DNA of 25,192 bases from an uncultured bacterium (GTDB lineage: Bacteria > Patescibacteriota > Patescibacteriia > 2-12-FULL-60-25). Shown here in pieces: positions 7,153 through 12,542 of this stretch. A program made the translations under genes and the position numbers. The notes beneath the pieces are model-generated. The model was not told where the DNA came from and made no database searches. It saw only the letters and a program-made list of their open reading frames with translations. The stretch's first letter is position 1. Each line of letters starts with the position of its first letter. The stretch covers positions 1 through 25,192 of the forward strand of contig CALFEO010000007.1 of NCBI GenBank assembly GCA_937949995.1, in the 5' to 3' direction.

Positions 7153-7181
7153 TTTATAAAATATTTTCGCTTGATTGTCAA
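7153..7181 (-). promoter_or_regulatory. Minus-strand promoter TTGACA-N17-TATAAA
   Basis: Reading the minus strand, TTGACA (7181-7176) is followed after exactly 17 bp by TATAAA (7158-7153), so transcription would start near 7146. The leader can form two hairpins: one at 7112-7131 (CAGGTG with CACCTG) and a 9-bp bulged one at 7035-7073 that holds the AAAGGAG sequence. Confidence 0.75.
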
Positions 7182-7215
7182 GCATGCGTTTTTACAAATT
7201 ACGTATCAATATCAA

Positions 7216-7243
7216 TATAAAAAGGAAGCCGGTCTAGGCTTCC
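7216..7243 (-). terminator. Terminator of the 70-residue gene
   Basis: On the minus strand GGAAGCC (7243-7237) pairs with GGCTTCC (7230-7224) around a 6-base loop and is followed by TTTTTAT. It lies just after the stop codon of the gene at 7251-7463. Confidence 0.85.
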
Positions 7244-7250
7244 CCGAGAG

Positions 7251-7463
7251 TTAGTTGATACGTGAAGGATGACCGGGGCAGTCTTTGATGAGACAGCCCT
7301 CGCATTCTTCCGGCGGGTCAATGAGCACAGAGATGGCGAAGTGCATCTGCTCGAGGTCCAGAATCAGATTCTCGATACAACGCAGAGCCTCCTCCGGATT
7401 TTCGAGATTGTTCTGGATGTCTTGCTTGTGCGCTTCCAACAGGTCAATAATGTTTTTACGCAT
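7251..7463 (-). CDS. 70-residue protein with C-terminal Cys/His zinc-type motif
   Basis: The protein begins MRKNIIDLLEAHKQ and is helical for about 45 residues, with acidic and leucine-rich repeats that could form a helical hairpin. It ends with C54-X2-C57-X4-C62-X2-H65, a likely metal-binding knuckle. The start is well supported: AAGGAC sits 6 bases before the ATG. A terminator follows directly. Codon use differs from neighbours: leucine is mostly CTG/CTC rather than TTG and third positions are GC-rich, which suggests foreign origin or a separate expression class. No promoter is visible between this gene and the terminator-like hairpin at 7503-7534, so that hairpin may be an attenuator in its leader. 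No family is recognised. Confidence 0.75.
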   Translation of the reverse strand: MRKNIIDLLEAHKQDIQNNLENPEEALRCIENLILDLEQMHFAISVLIDPPEECEGCLIKDCPGHPSRIN

Positions 7464-7502
7464 CGTTTTGTCCTTTTTCTTTTTTTGTTTGTTTTTTGTT
7501 TT

Positions 7503-7534
7503 AAAGAAAAAACTCGAGACGGAGGCGTCTCGAG
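7503..7534 (-). terminator. Minus-strand terminator or attenuator
   Basis: CTCGAGACG (7513-7521) pairs with CGTCTCGAG (7526-7534), 9 bp with a 4-base loop. On the minus strand it is followed by TTTTTTCTTT (7512-7503). Nearly the same hairpin, without the T run, recurs at 7801-7824. Confidence 0.7.
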
Positions 7535-7557
7535 CCGGATTATTAGTTGATTGCAGT

Positions 7558-8332
7558 GCTTGGTATTTTGACGTCGATCTACCAAGCTTGCGAGGTTTTG
7601 CTCCACGGAGAGCTTAACCGCGCCATGACCGTTCCATCCACTTTAAAGCCATTGTTTTTTCGACGCTTTTTAGCGTTTGTCAACAATGATCTTAAGGGAT
7701 GTGAGGTCCGAGCACGAGGGTCTCGCGCTATTGTACTCTGGCCGCTGCAACGACCTGTACCCCGCACAACTTATCGAGAGACTCGATAGTTTGTGTGGAA
7801 GCTCGAGACGGAGTCGTCTCGAGCGTAGTTGATTAATTTGCGCAATGGGTTTGCACCCTGAACTTCTTCGGTACTACGCAATTTTTGCGCCCCGGCCAAG
7901 GGTTTAAGTCCGAAAAAGTCCTTGCATCACTTTGAGGATTTCCGGCTGAGATGGTGTCTCTCATGGCCGCCTTCCATCCTCATAAGTGACCGGTACTGGC
8001 GTTTGCGCACGCCTACCGCAGTTCCCGCACGAAACATCGATTTGCATCAATAATTCATGCGGAAGATCCAAGGAAAGAATTTCCTTGGATTGGAATGCGC
8101 GATGCTCGCAGTCGGCCTTCTTTTAATGAGTCATGTCATTTGGAAATGCCGGCTCTCGCTGGTCATGTTGACCGTCTTGATTTATGGAAACCAAGTAACC
8201 GTTGTGTTCGAATCGAGGAGTCGACGCGATACACAGATGCTGGGGCGGTCGCGCTATACCACCTGCATCGAGCATCACTATTGCATTTGCGGTTATGAAA
8301 TATTGATGTTCGATGCCGGTGTTTGTTTTTTT
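7558..8332 (+). ncRNA. Candidate second large structured RNA
   Basis: About 775 nt packed with helices: 7558-7565 with 7580-7587; a nested set 7635-7639 with 7697-7701, 7650-7656 with 7682-7688, 7663-7667 with 7672-7676; 7711-7718 with 7722-7729; a 17-position helix 7762-7778 with 7782-7798 (14 pairs, 2 G-U, 1 mismatch); a perfect 10-bp hairpin 7801-7810 with 7815-7824; nested 7934-7939 with 7976-7981, 7943-7946 with 7966-7969 and 7947-7951 with 7959-7963; 7991-7995 with 8014-8018 enclosing 7998-8002 with 8009-8013; a perfect 11-bp hairpin 8066-8076 with 8080-8090; 8161-8165 with 8169-8173; and the terminator stem. Three G-U pairs (7771-7789, 7764-7796, 8272-8309) exist only on the plus strand. 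Frames are open by chance on both strands. No plus promoter was found, so the 5' end is a guess; a minus-strand promoter at 8362-8390 keeps the opposite orientation possible. Confidence 0.5.
8260..8332 (+). terminator. Long-stem terminator of the second RNA
   Basis: CACC (8260-8263) and GCATCGAGCATCA (8265-8277) pair with TGATGTTCGATGC (8304-8316) and GGTG (8318-8321). There is one mismatch and one G-U, with a 26-base loop. The T-rich run 8322-8332 follows. Confidence 0.6.
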
Positions 8333-8351
8333 AAAGGGCTTTGGTTTTTGA

Positions 8352-8426
8352 TTGACAGGTAACACTAACATGTTTTGTAATATTTGTCAAGCCCCCATGG
8401 ACAGAATCTTGTATTTTTGTGATAAT
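8352..8426 (+). promoter_or_regulatory. Tandem promoters for the 8482 gene
   Basis: Two plus-strand candidates exist: TTGACA (8352-8357) with TGTAAT after 18 bp (8376-8381), and TGGACA (8398-8403) with an extended -10, TGT then GATAAT (8421-8426), after 17 bp. The second would give a leader of about 49 nt. Confidence 0.55.
8362..8390 (-). promoter_or_regulatory. Minus-strand promoter candidate TTGACA-N17-TAGTGT
   Basis: A perfect -35 (8390-8385) with a weak -10 (8367-8362) at 17 bp would transcribe leftward, antisense to the second structured RNA. It lies back to back with plus-strand promoters for the gene at 8482. Confidence 0.4.
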
Positions 8427-8481
8427 TTACAGGAATTATGCGGTAATCCACGTTGACATTTATTGGTAAAGGAGGGGAGTT

Positions 8482-8796
8482 ATGCCGGATAATCGTGAGT
8501 TTGTTACTTGGTCTTGCAGTATAAGGCCGGAGCCGCGAAGTTCTTTTGACACATCTAGAAATATCTTGCGATGGATTGCTTGTACTTTGGCGGTTATTGA
8601 TTTTACGCTGTTTTTTAAGCTGGCGCTCGAGGTTTTTGCGGGAGCGATCAGTTACTTGGTCTGCTCTTTGATCGCGGTATTGTTTACGGGTTTTATTCAG
8701 CAGATTTTTGTTTATGGAGAGCCGAAATACTTGCATTATTTGCTTGCCGGTTTGTCTTTTGTGGCCGGAATGATGTTTTTTCAATTATATTTTTAG
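8482..8796 (+). CDS. Small three-helix membrane protein, unknown
   Basis: This encodes 104 residues. The start is fixed by a strong SD (AAAGGAGG, 8468-8475) 6 bases before the ATG. A soluble polar N-terminus of about 27 residues precedes three hydrophobic helices at about 28-52, 54-74 and 84-103, with the protein ending inside or at the end of the last helix. It therefore sits in the membrane with its N-terminus probably inside. It is a single-gene unit: promoters at 8352-8426 and a terminator at 8810-8832. The SD contrasts with the SD-less core genes around it. I see no catalytic motif and no named family; a role in a small membrane complex is possible but unsupported. Confidence 0.8.
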   Translation: MPDNREFVTWSCSIRPEPRSSFDTSRNILRWIACTLAVIDFTLFFKLALEVFAGAISYLVCSLIAVLFTGFIQQIFVYGEPKYLHYLLAGLSFVAGMMFFQLYF

Positions 8797-8809
8797 ATAT
8801 CTTTTTCTT

Positions 8810-8832
8810 GCCCGAAACGTTCGGGCTTTTTT
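8810..8832 (+). terminator. Rho-independent terminator
   Basis: GCCCGAA (8810-8816) pairs with TTCGGGC (8820-8826) around a 3-base loop and is followed by a T run. It lies 13 bp after the stop of the small membrane protein. Confidence 0.9.
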
Positions 8833-8849
8833 CATATATTTGGATAGCC

Positions 8850-8878
8850 TTGCCCTTTTTACAGGTCTGGGATATACT
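8850..8878 (+). promoter_or_regulatory. Promoter TTGCCC-N17-TATACT
   Basis: -35 TTGCCC (8850-8855) and -10 TATACT (8873-8878) are spaced by 17 bp. The start near 8885 gives the TraR/DksA-type gene a leader of about 20 nt. Confidence 0.75.
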
Positions 8879-8904
8879 TCCTGCACAATAATTGGCTTAG
8901 AAAA

Positions 8905-9276
8905 ATGTATATGGACAGCGAAAAATTAGAATATTTTAAACAACGTCTTTTGGATGAAAGAACACAGCTCGAAAAAGAGCTGGCTGATTTGGGTTCCAAA
9001 GACCCCAATAAAATGGATGCTTCTTATCCTGAAAGCGGATCCAATTCCGACGAGGATAATGCCGCGGAAATAACCGAGTATGCGGATATTATTTCAATAG
9101 AAGCGCGCATGCAATCCGAGTTGAAAGATGTCAATACCGCGTTAAAGATGTATAACGAGGGTAAATACGGTATCTGTAAATATTGCGGAAATGAAATTGA
9201 TGAAAAACGTTTGGAAGCGCGTCCGGCATCATCCAGCTGTATAGCTTGTAAAAAAGTGTTGACGCAGGAACTGTAA
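8905..9276 (+). CDS. TraR/DksA-type zinc-finger protein
   Basis: This encodes 123 residues from the first ATG; an ATG at 8911 would give 121. Proteins of this family bind RNA polymerase through its secondary channel and change promoter choice, often with ppGpp; DksA is the best-known case. The first 85 residues form a charged coiled-coil hairpin interrupted by a polar, acidic loop (SGSNSDEDN, about 44-52). The C-terminus holds a four-cysteine zinc finger, C91-X2-C94 and C112-X2-C115, in the usual YGICKYCG...CIACK context. Whether it acts as DksA, as a TraR-like short form or otherwise cannot be told, since the coiled-coil tip residues are not clearly DksA-like. It has its own promoter and a terminator at 9319-9341, so it forms a single unit before lspA. 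Confidence 0.88.
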   Translation: MYMDSEKLEYFKQRLLDERTQLEKELADLGSKDPNKMDASYPESGSNSDEDNAAEITEYADIISIEARMQSELKDVNTALKMYNEGKYGICKYCGNEIDEKRLEARPASSSCIACKKVLTQEL

Positions 9277-9279
9277 AAT

Positions 9280-9341
9280 GCATAATGAATAATGCATGAT
9301 GCATGATGAATAATAAAGATCGGGTGTAAGCCCGGTTTTTT
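9280..9341 (+). terminator. Heptad array capped by a terminator
   Basis: Six 7-bp units (GCATAAT, GAATAAT, GCATGAT, GCATGAT, GAATAAT, AAAGATC) occupy 9280-9321. The last runs into a short stem, ATCGGG (9319-9324) with CCCGGT (9331-9336) and one wobble, followed by a T run to 9341. The same AAAGATC cap ends the AT-rich arrays at 19767 and about 20213. Confidence 0.7.
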
Positions 9342-9349
9342 ATTACTCT

Positions 9350-9377
9350 TTGCAGTTTTTGCTTTTTGTTTTATAGT
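9350..9377 (+). promoter_or_regulatory. Promoter TTGCAG-N16-TATAGT for lspA
   Basis: -35 TTGCAG (9350-9355) and -10 TATAGT (9372-9377) place the start at about 9384, one base before the lspA ATG. The mRNA would be leaderless. Confidence 0.75.
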
Positions 9378-9384
9378 TAAATTT

Positions 9385-9858
9385 ATGAAAAATGAGCAGA
9401 AGATGATTTTGTTTTCCGCGGGTGCGGTTTTTGATGTTGTGATTTTTGATTTGTTGCTTAAGTACGCGGTGAGGTGGGATTGGTTGCCGGAAATGGAATT
9501 AATTAATGGAGTTTTGGCAATAACAAAACATGAGAATTACGGTCTGATCGGTAATTTGGCCGTGCCGTATACCATTATCATGATAATGACTTTGATGGCT
9601 TTTGCGGTTTTAATTTACGGATACAAAACATCTTTTTTGCAAAACAGATTTTATGAAGTTTTGGCTTTGGCATATATCGCAGGTGGAGCGCTAGGTAATT
9701 TTATAGATAGATTGATGAATGGTTATGTGTTTGATTGGATACTGCTCTTCAATACATCGATTATCAATATTGCGGATATAGCGATTACCGTCGGAATCAT
9801 TGCTTATATTGGGGCGCATTACTACCAAGAAAAGTTAAAAGTTCATTTCACTAAGTAA
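9385..9858 (+). CDS. lspA: Signal peptidase II (lipoprotein signal peptidase)
   Basis: LspA is an integral membrane aspartyl protease that removes the signal peptide from prolipoproteins before the lipid-modified cysteine. At 157 residues it has family length, with four hydrophobic helices at about 7-28, 61-80, 90-106 and 124-146. Conserved features visible: D22 and K26 in helix 1, N51 in NYG, the GGALGN motif (100-105) followed by D108-R109 and GYVFDW, and NIAD with D131. D108 and D131 match the catalytic pair. No SD is present, and the promoter predicts a leaderless mRNA. A degenerate paralogue follows at 9946. A lipoprotein that could be a substrate is encoded at 10868. Confidence 0.93.
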   Translation: MKNEQKMILFSAGAVFDVVIFDLLLKYAVRWDWLPEMELINGVLAITKHENYGLIGNLAVPYTIIMIMTLMAFAVLIYGYKTSFLQNRFYEVLALAYIAGGALGNFIDRLMNGYVFDWILLFNTSIINIADIAITVGIIAYIGAHYYQEKLKVHFTK

Positions 9859-9860
9859 CA

Positions 9861-9937
9861 AGTTTATCAAGTCTAAAGTCCATCAGGAGTAACTTAGGAG
9901 ACTCTTGATAAACTTTAGACTTTAAACTTGATGAACT
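9861..9937. repeat. Inverted repeat between the lspA paralogues
   Basis: A CATCAAG-family imperfect hairpin of about 30-bp arms separates the two lspA-like genes. The left arm begins AGTTTATCAAG at 9861 and the right arm ends TTGATGAACT at 9937. Confidence 0.75.
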
Positions 9938-9945
9938 AAATACAT

Positions 9946-10437
9946 ATGAAAAAGAAAGAGATTATATTGTTGAGTGTGATGACGATTTTTGGGGCGGTGA
10001 TTAGTGATCAGGGATTTAAGTTTGCAATTGGTTTGGATGATTTTTTAAAGATTGAAAGTTCGGAGTGGTTGAGGTGGGGTTTGTCGGGGGCGGAGTCGAT
10101 GGGGGTTGCATCCTTAATAACAGGAATGATGATTTTTGCGTTAGCCGCTTTAAGCATTTATAAGATTGTTGATTTGATAAAAAAGGAAAATTTTGTTTTG
10201 GTTTTGGCTTTAAATTTTATTGTCGGAGGCTTGGTCAGTATGTTTATTGATGTGTTGTTTTTTGGCGGCGTCAGGCATTGGGTTTTCTTTTTTGATAGTA
10301 TGGGCTTTGCGATTGCTGATTTTTTTGTGATTACAGGGTTGATTTTATATGTGTTGCTTCGTCGCATGTTTGATGACGGAGCCAAGGATCAGACTGATAG
10401 CGGATCTCACTTCGCTGAAGTTTCGGGGGGCGAGTGA
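9946..10437 (+). CDS. Degenerate LspA-like membrane protein
   Basis: This encodes 163 residues with the same four-helix layout as the preceding LspA and alignable motifs. GGALGNFIDR of LspA corresponds to GGLVSMFIDV here (94-103), so the conserved Asn and Arg are replaced by Met and Val. Both aspartates at the catalytic positions remain (D102, and D125 in IAD). D21 and K25 of helix 1 are also kept, but no NxG motif is seen where N51 of LspA lies. It may be inactive, may have altered specificity, or may have become a regulator. The last 20 or so residues (polar, GGE ending) are encoded by a small hairpin-like sequence (ACTTC, GCT, GAAGT), as if a repeat had supplied a new C-terminus. No SD is present. 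It probably arose by duplication of lspA. Confidence 0.75.
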   Translation: MKKKEIILLSVMTIFGAVISDQGFKFAIGLDDFLKIESSEWLRWGLSGAESMGVASLITGMMIFALAALSIYKIVDLIKKENFVLVLALNFIVGGLVSMFIDVLFFGGVRHWVFFFDSMGFAIADFFVITGLILYVLLRRMFDDGAKDQTDSGSHFAEVSGGE

Positions 10438-10735
10438 ATAATAGTGAATTTAATATAATCTCCCAGCACTTAGTCTCGGTTCTGGAAAATTTACATACCT
10501 TAAACAACAAGTCGTCCTGATAAAAGACCCGCCTGTCTCGCAAGCGAAGCTTTGCGGGCAGAGGGATTTAAAGGGTTGTGCTAATCAACCACTTAACTCG
10601 CTATAAACAGCCCGCCCCGTCGAACTTGTCAGGTCGGATGACCTGATGACGGGGTTATAAACGTTATGAACGAGCCGCTTCGTTAAGTACTAAAAGGCAC
10701 TTTTTTGTCTAATATTAGCTATTTTGTGTTATTGC
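10438..10735. other. Gene-free stretch with GC-rich hairpins
   Basis: No convincing gene is seen. A hairpin-like module lies at about 10528-10567 (CCCGCC to GAGGG). A nested hairpin at 10615-10654 pairs CCCCGTC with GACGGGG and TCAGGTC (10629-10635) with GACCTGA (10640-10646). One AACGTT unit follows at 10659-10664. Confidence 0.7.
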
Positions 10736-10739
10736 CCCC

Positions 10740-10853
10740 TTGACAAATTTGCATAATAGTGCTAAGTTTAGTCGTTCTTTGGATAGCTTAAGATTAGAAA
10801 CCCGCCCGTTAAAATCGGGCAAATAATCAACACCGCTGAAACATTTTCAGCGG
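10740..10853 (+). promoter_or_regulatory. Promoter and hairpin leader of the lipoprotein gene
   Basis: A consensus -35 TTGACA (10740-10745) has a weak -10, TAAGTT (10763-10768), at 17 bp. The leader then forms two hairpins: GCCCG (10804-10808) with CGGGC (10816-10820), and a perfect 9-bp stem CCGCTGAAA (10833-10841) with TTTCAGCGG (10845-10853) that ends 2 bases before the SD. A structural control of translation is possible. Confidence 0.5.
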
Positions 10854-10867
10854 ACAAGGAGATGAAG

Positions 10868-11599
10868 ATGAAGATGTCGTATGTTTTGATCGTTCTGTTG
10901 TCGTTGGTTGTTGTGGTTGCTTGCGGGCAGAGTCGTCATCAAGATCCTGTTCCGCATCCATACGCGGATAGGTTCTCGACGGATGATGGTCAATTCACTC
11001 TTGAGTATTTGGACAATATGGGCAGTCAAGCCAGCGGACCTCGCGGTGGAACGCGTCCGTTGGTGTTGGGCAGGCTGGAAGGCGAAGAGAGTGTAGCTCT
11101 TTTCTGGGGTGATGAAAGATATCCGGCCGTTCCGTATTGGGGCGATGTTTGGTTGCTGACTCCGAAATATCCCGAACCCTACGAATTGTTCTACCGCGCA
11201 AATTATTTTGACGGAGAACAGAGCCATGATTTCGTGCAGTGGGGATACCGAGAGCCCGTCATGTTTAGCGCCATCATTGGCGGGATCAGGTTTTCGACAC
11301 TGCAGGCTGAATACAAGATGCGCAGTGAGTACTGCAAGTCTTGTTATGCAGCCATCCAAGGCAAGCCTCTGTACGTAGGTTTGAAGTGGAACCCCAGAAC
11401 CTTTCATGTCATGTGGGGTGAGGAGTGCATCGGTGCTTACGACTTCAAGCCTACACAGCCTGAGTACGCCGATGTTGACGGATATGAAGAACCTCAGCCG
11501 ACTTACTTTGTGAAGAAGTCGGATGGCGTGTACGTATACGTGATCGGGCGAACCGAGCACGAAGTCAGCGTGCCATTGTCGGACGCTCACGCTCAGTAA
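10868..11599 (+). CDS. Lipoprotein of unknown function
   Basis: This encodes 243 residues. Three in-frame ATGs lie at 10862, 10868 and 10874; the SD AAGGAG (10856-10861) is best spaced, 6 bases, from 10868. A signal peptide (about 1-18, very Val/Leu-rich) ends in a lipobox VVAC with the lipidated cysteine at residue 19, so it should be exported, processed by LspA and held on the outer face of the membrane. The mature part is rich in aromatic residues, Pro and Gly, with short beta-like segments (VALFWGDERYPAVPYWGDVW) and a CKSC pair. I recognise no enzyme family. Codon use is GC-richer at third positions than in core neighbours, as in the 70-residue gene at 7251. It is a single-gene unit with its own promoter and terminator. 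Confidence 0.82.
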   Translation: MKMSYVLIVLLSLVVVVACGQSRHQDPVPHPYADRFSTDDGQFTLEYLDNMGSQASGPRGGTRPLVLGRLEGEESVALFWGDERYPAVPYWGDVWLLTPKYPEPYELFYRANYFDGEQSHDFVQWGYREPVMFSAIIGGIRFSTLQAEYKMRSEYCKSCYAAIQGKPLYVGLKWNPRTFHVMWGEECIGAYDFKPTQPEYADVDGYEEPQPTYFVKKSDGVYVYVIGRTEHEVSVPLSDAHAQ

Positions 11600-11626
11600 C
11601 CGATCTTTCGTTCTTTGTTTGTCTTG

Positions 11627-11656
11627 CCCTGTTCTCGATAGAGGATGGGGTTTTTT
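11627..11656 (+). terminator. Terminator of the lipoprotein gene
   Basis: A stem of about 10 positions with one mismatch (11627-11636 with 11641-11650, loop GATA) is followed by six T. It lies 28 bp after the stop codon. Confidence 0.75.
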
Positions 11657-11819
11657 AGTAACAGGTTTATCAAGATTAAAGTTTATCAAGAGTGACTTAA
11701 GCTTCTTTATTAGTAACAGGTTTATCAAGATTAAAGTTTATCAAGAGTGACTTAAGCTTCTTTATTAGTAACAAGTTTATCAAGATTAAAGTTTATCAAG
11801 AGTTACTTTTGCTTCTCTT
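11655..11819. repeat. 55-bp tandem repeat, three units
   Basis: Units start at 11655, 11710 and 11765. The first two are identical over 55 bp; the third diverges near its end, where an inverted copy of the same family begins. Each is built of 7- and 9-base words of the TTATCAAG type. No gene is seen in 11600-12126. Confidence 0.9.
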
Positions 11820-11881
11820 GATGAACTTTTTACTTTTTACTTGATAAACTGAACAGCTTGGGGATTGTTGAAAAATGCTGA

Positions 11882-11895
11882 CACCGATATCGGTG
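11882..11895. promoter_or_regulatory. Perfect 14-bp palindrome
   Basis: CACCGATATCGGTG is a perfect palindrome in the gap before the first four-helix-bundle gene. It resembles an operator half-site pair, but no nearby promoter or regulator supports that. Confidence 0.3.
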
Positions 11896-12063
11896 ACTAT
11901 TATTGAAGTATTTGTCTGTTTGATTTGTGGATTGTTAATGAACTTGCCAGCTCTGTAGAGGTTGTTACGATATATTCAAGGCGTAGAGTGAAGTTGAAAG
12001 AGCTTCCTATTAGTAACAAGTCCATCCCACTACGCAATAAGCTTCGCGGGACAGGTCAAGTTG

Positions 12064-12515
12064 AAAGTTCATCAAGAGTAACATTAGTGAAGGGAAGTGA
12101 TATTTAAAGATTAAAGTTCAAGAGTTATGCAGTTTCAAAGATTTGAGGATATCAAAGCATGGCAGGAATCGCGAATATTGGTGAGTTTGGTTTTTAGATA
12201 TTTTGGTGATTTAAGAGATTTTGATTTTAGACGGCAATTATTCAGGGCAACTCTATCTGCGATGAATAATATTGCAGAAGGTTATGAACGTAGAAGCAAC
12301 AAGGAATTTACGCAATTTTTATTTATTTCCAAAGGTTCATGTGGTGAGGTTAGATCGATGATTTATGCGGCTTTGGATTTAGGATTTATTGATGAGTTAC
12401 AGTTTAATGAAATTTACAGCCAATCAATTTTATTATCAAAAATTACTTCCGGACTAATCAAATCCATTCGTAATTCTTCGTAAACTTTAATCTTAATAAG
12501 CTCTTGATGAACTTT
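12064..12515. mobile_element. IVS-like cassette 1 (inverted repeats around a four-helix gene)
   Basis: AAAGTTCATCAAGAG (12064-12078) is inverted perfectly at 12501-12515, and AAGATTAAAGTT (12107-12118) at 12483-12494. The two pairs are nested and enclose only the gene at 12127-12483. In RNA the ends would close into a stem with the gene in the loop. Confidence 0.5.
12127..12483 (+). CDS. Four-helix bundle protein (23S rRNA IVS type)
   Basis: This encodes 118 residues. The pattern FEDIKAWQESRIL at the N-terminus, then LFRATLSAMNNIAEGYERRSNKEF and FLFISKGSCGEVRSMIYAALDLG, is the hallmark of the small four-helix-bundle family found in 23S rRNA intervening sequences and widely scattered in Patescibacteria. 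Related proteins (bAvd) bind RNA in diversity-generating retroelements. The biochemical role is not established. Four helices can be placed at about 7-28, 32-54, 62-86 and 92-115. No SD is present; the ATG follows directly on the inverted repeat. There is no reverse transcriptase or template repeat here, so a retroelement role is unlikely. Confidence 0.85.
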   Translation: MQFQRFEDIKAWQESRILVSLVFRYFGDLRDFDFRRQLFRATLSAMNNIAEGYERRSNKEFTQFLFISKGSCGEVRSMIYAALDLGFIDELQFNEIYSQSILLSKITSGLIKSIRNSS

Positions 12516-12542
12516 AAACTTTAAACTTGATGAACTAATTGT

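Noticed and set aside
7960..8045. 28-residue minus-strand frame with CGNC, readable further if TGA were sense
   Set aside because: The large genes here use TGA only as a stop and need no recoding, there is no SD, and the stretch forms nested helices.
8204..8222. tRNA-like GTTCGAATC (T loop)
   Set aside because: The flanking bases do not form a T stem, and no acceptor stem or anticodon arm fits.
8123..8371. 82-residue minus-strand frame, and 8057-8362 on the plus strand
   Set aside because: The two frames overlap on opposite strands, neither has an SD, the minus one begins upstream of its predicted transcription start, and both lie in the densely paired stretch read as an RNA.
10847..11728. 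293-residue minus-strand open frame
   Set aside because: It lies antisense to the lipoprotein gene, which has promoter, SD, lipobox and terminator; its ends run into the 55-bp repeats.
11925..12107. 60-residue plus-strand frame
   Set aside because: It runs through repeats and a mini-hairpin, has no SD, and its sequence is repeat-derived.
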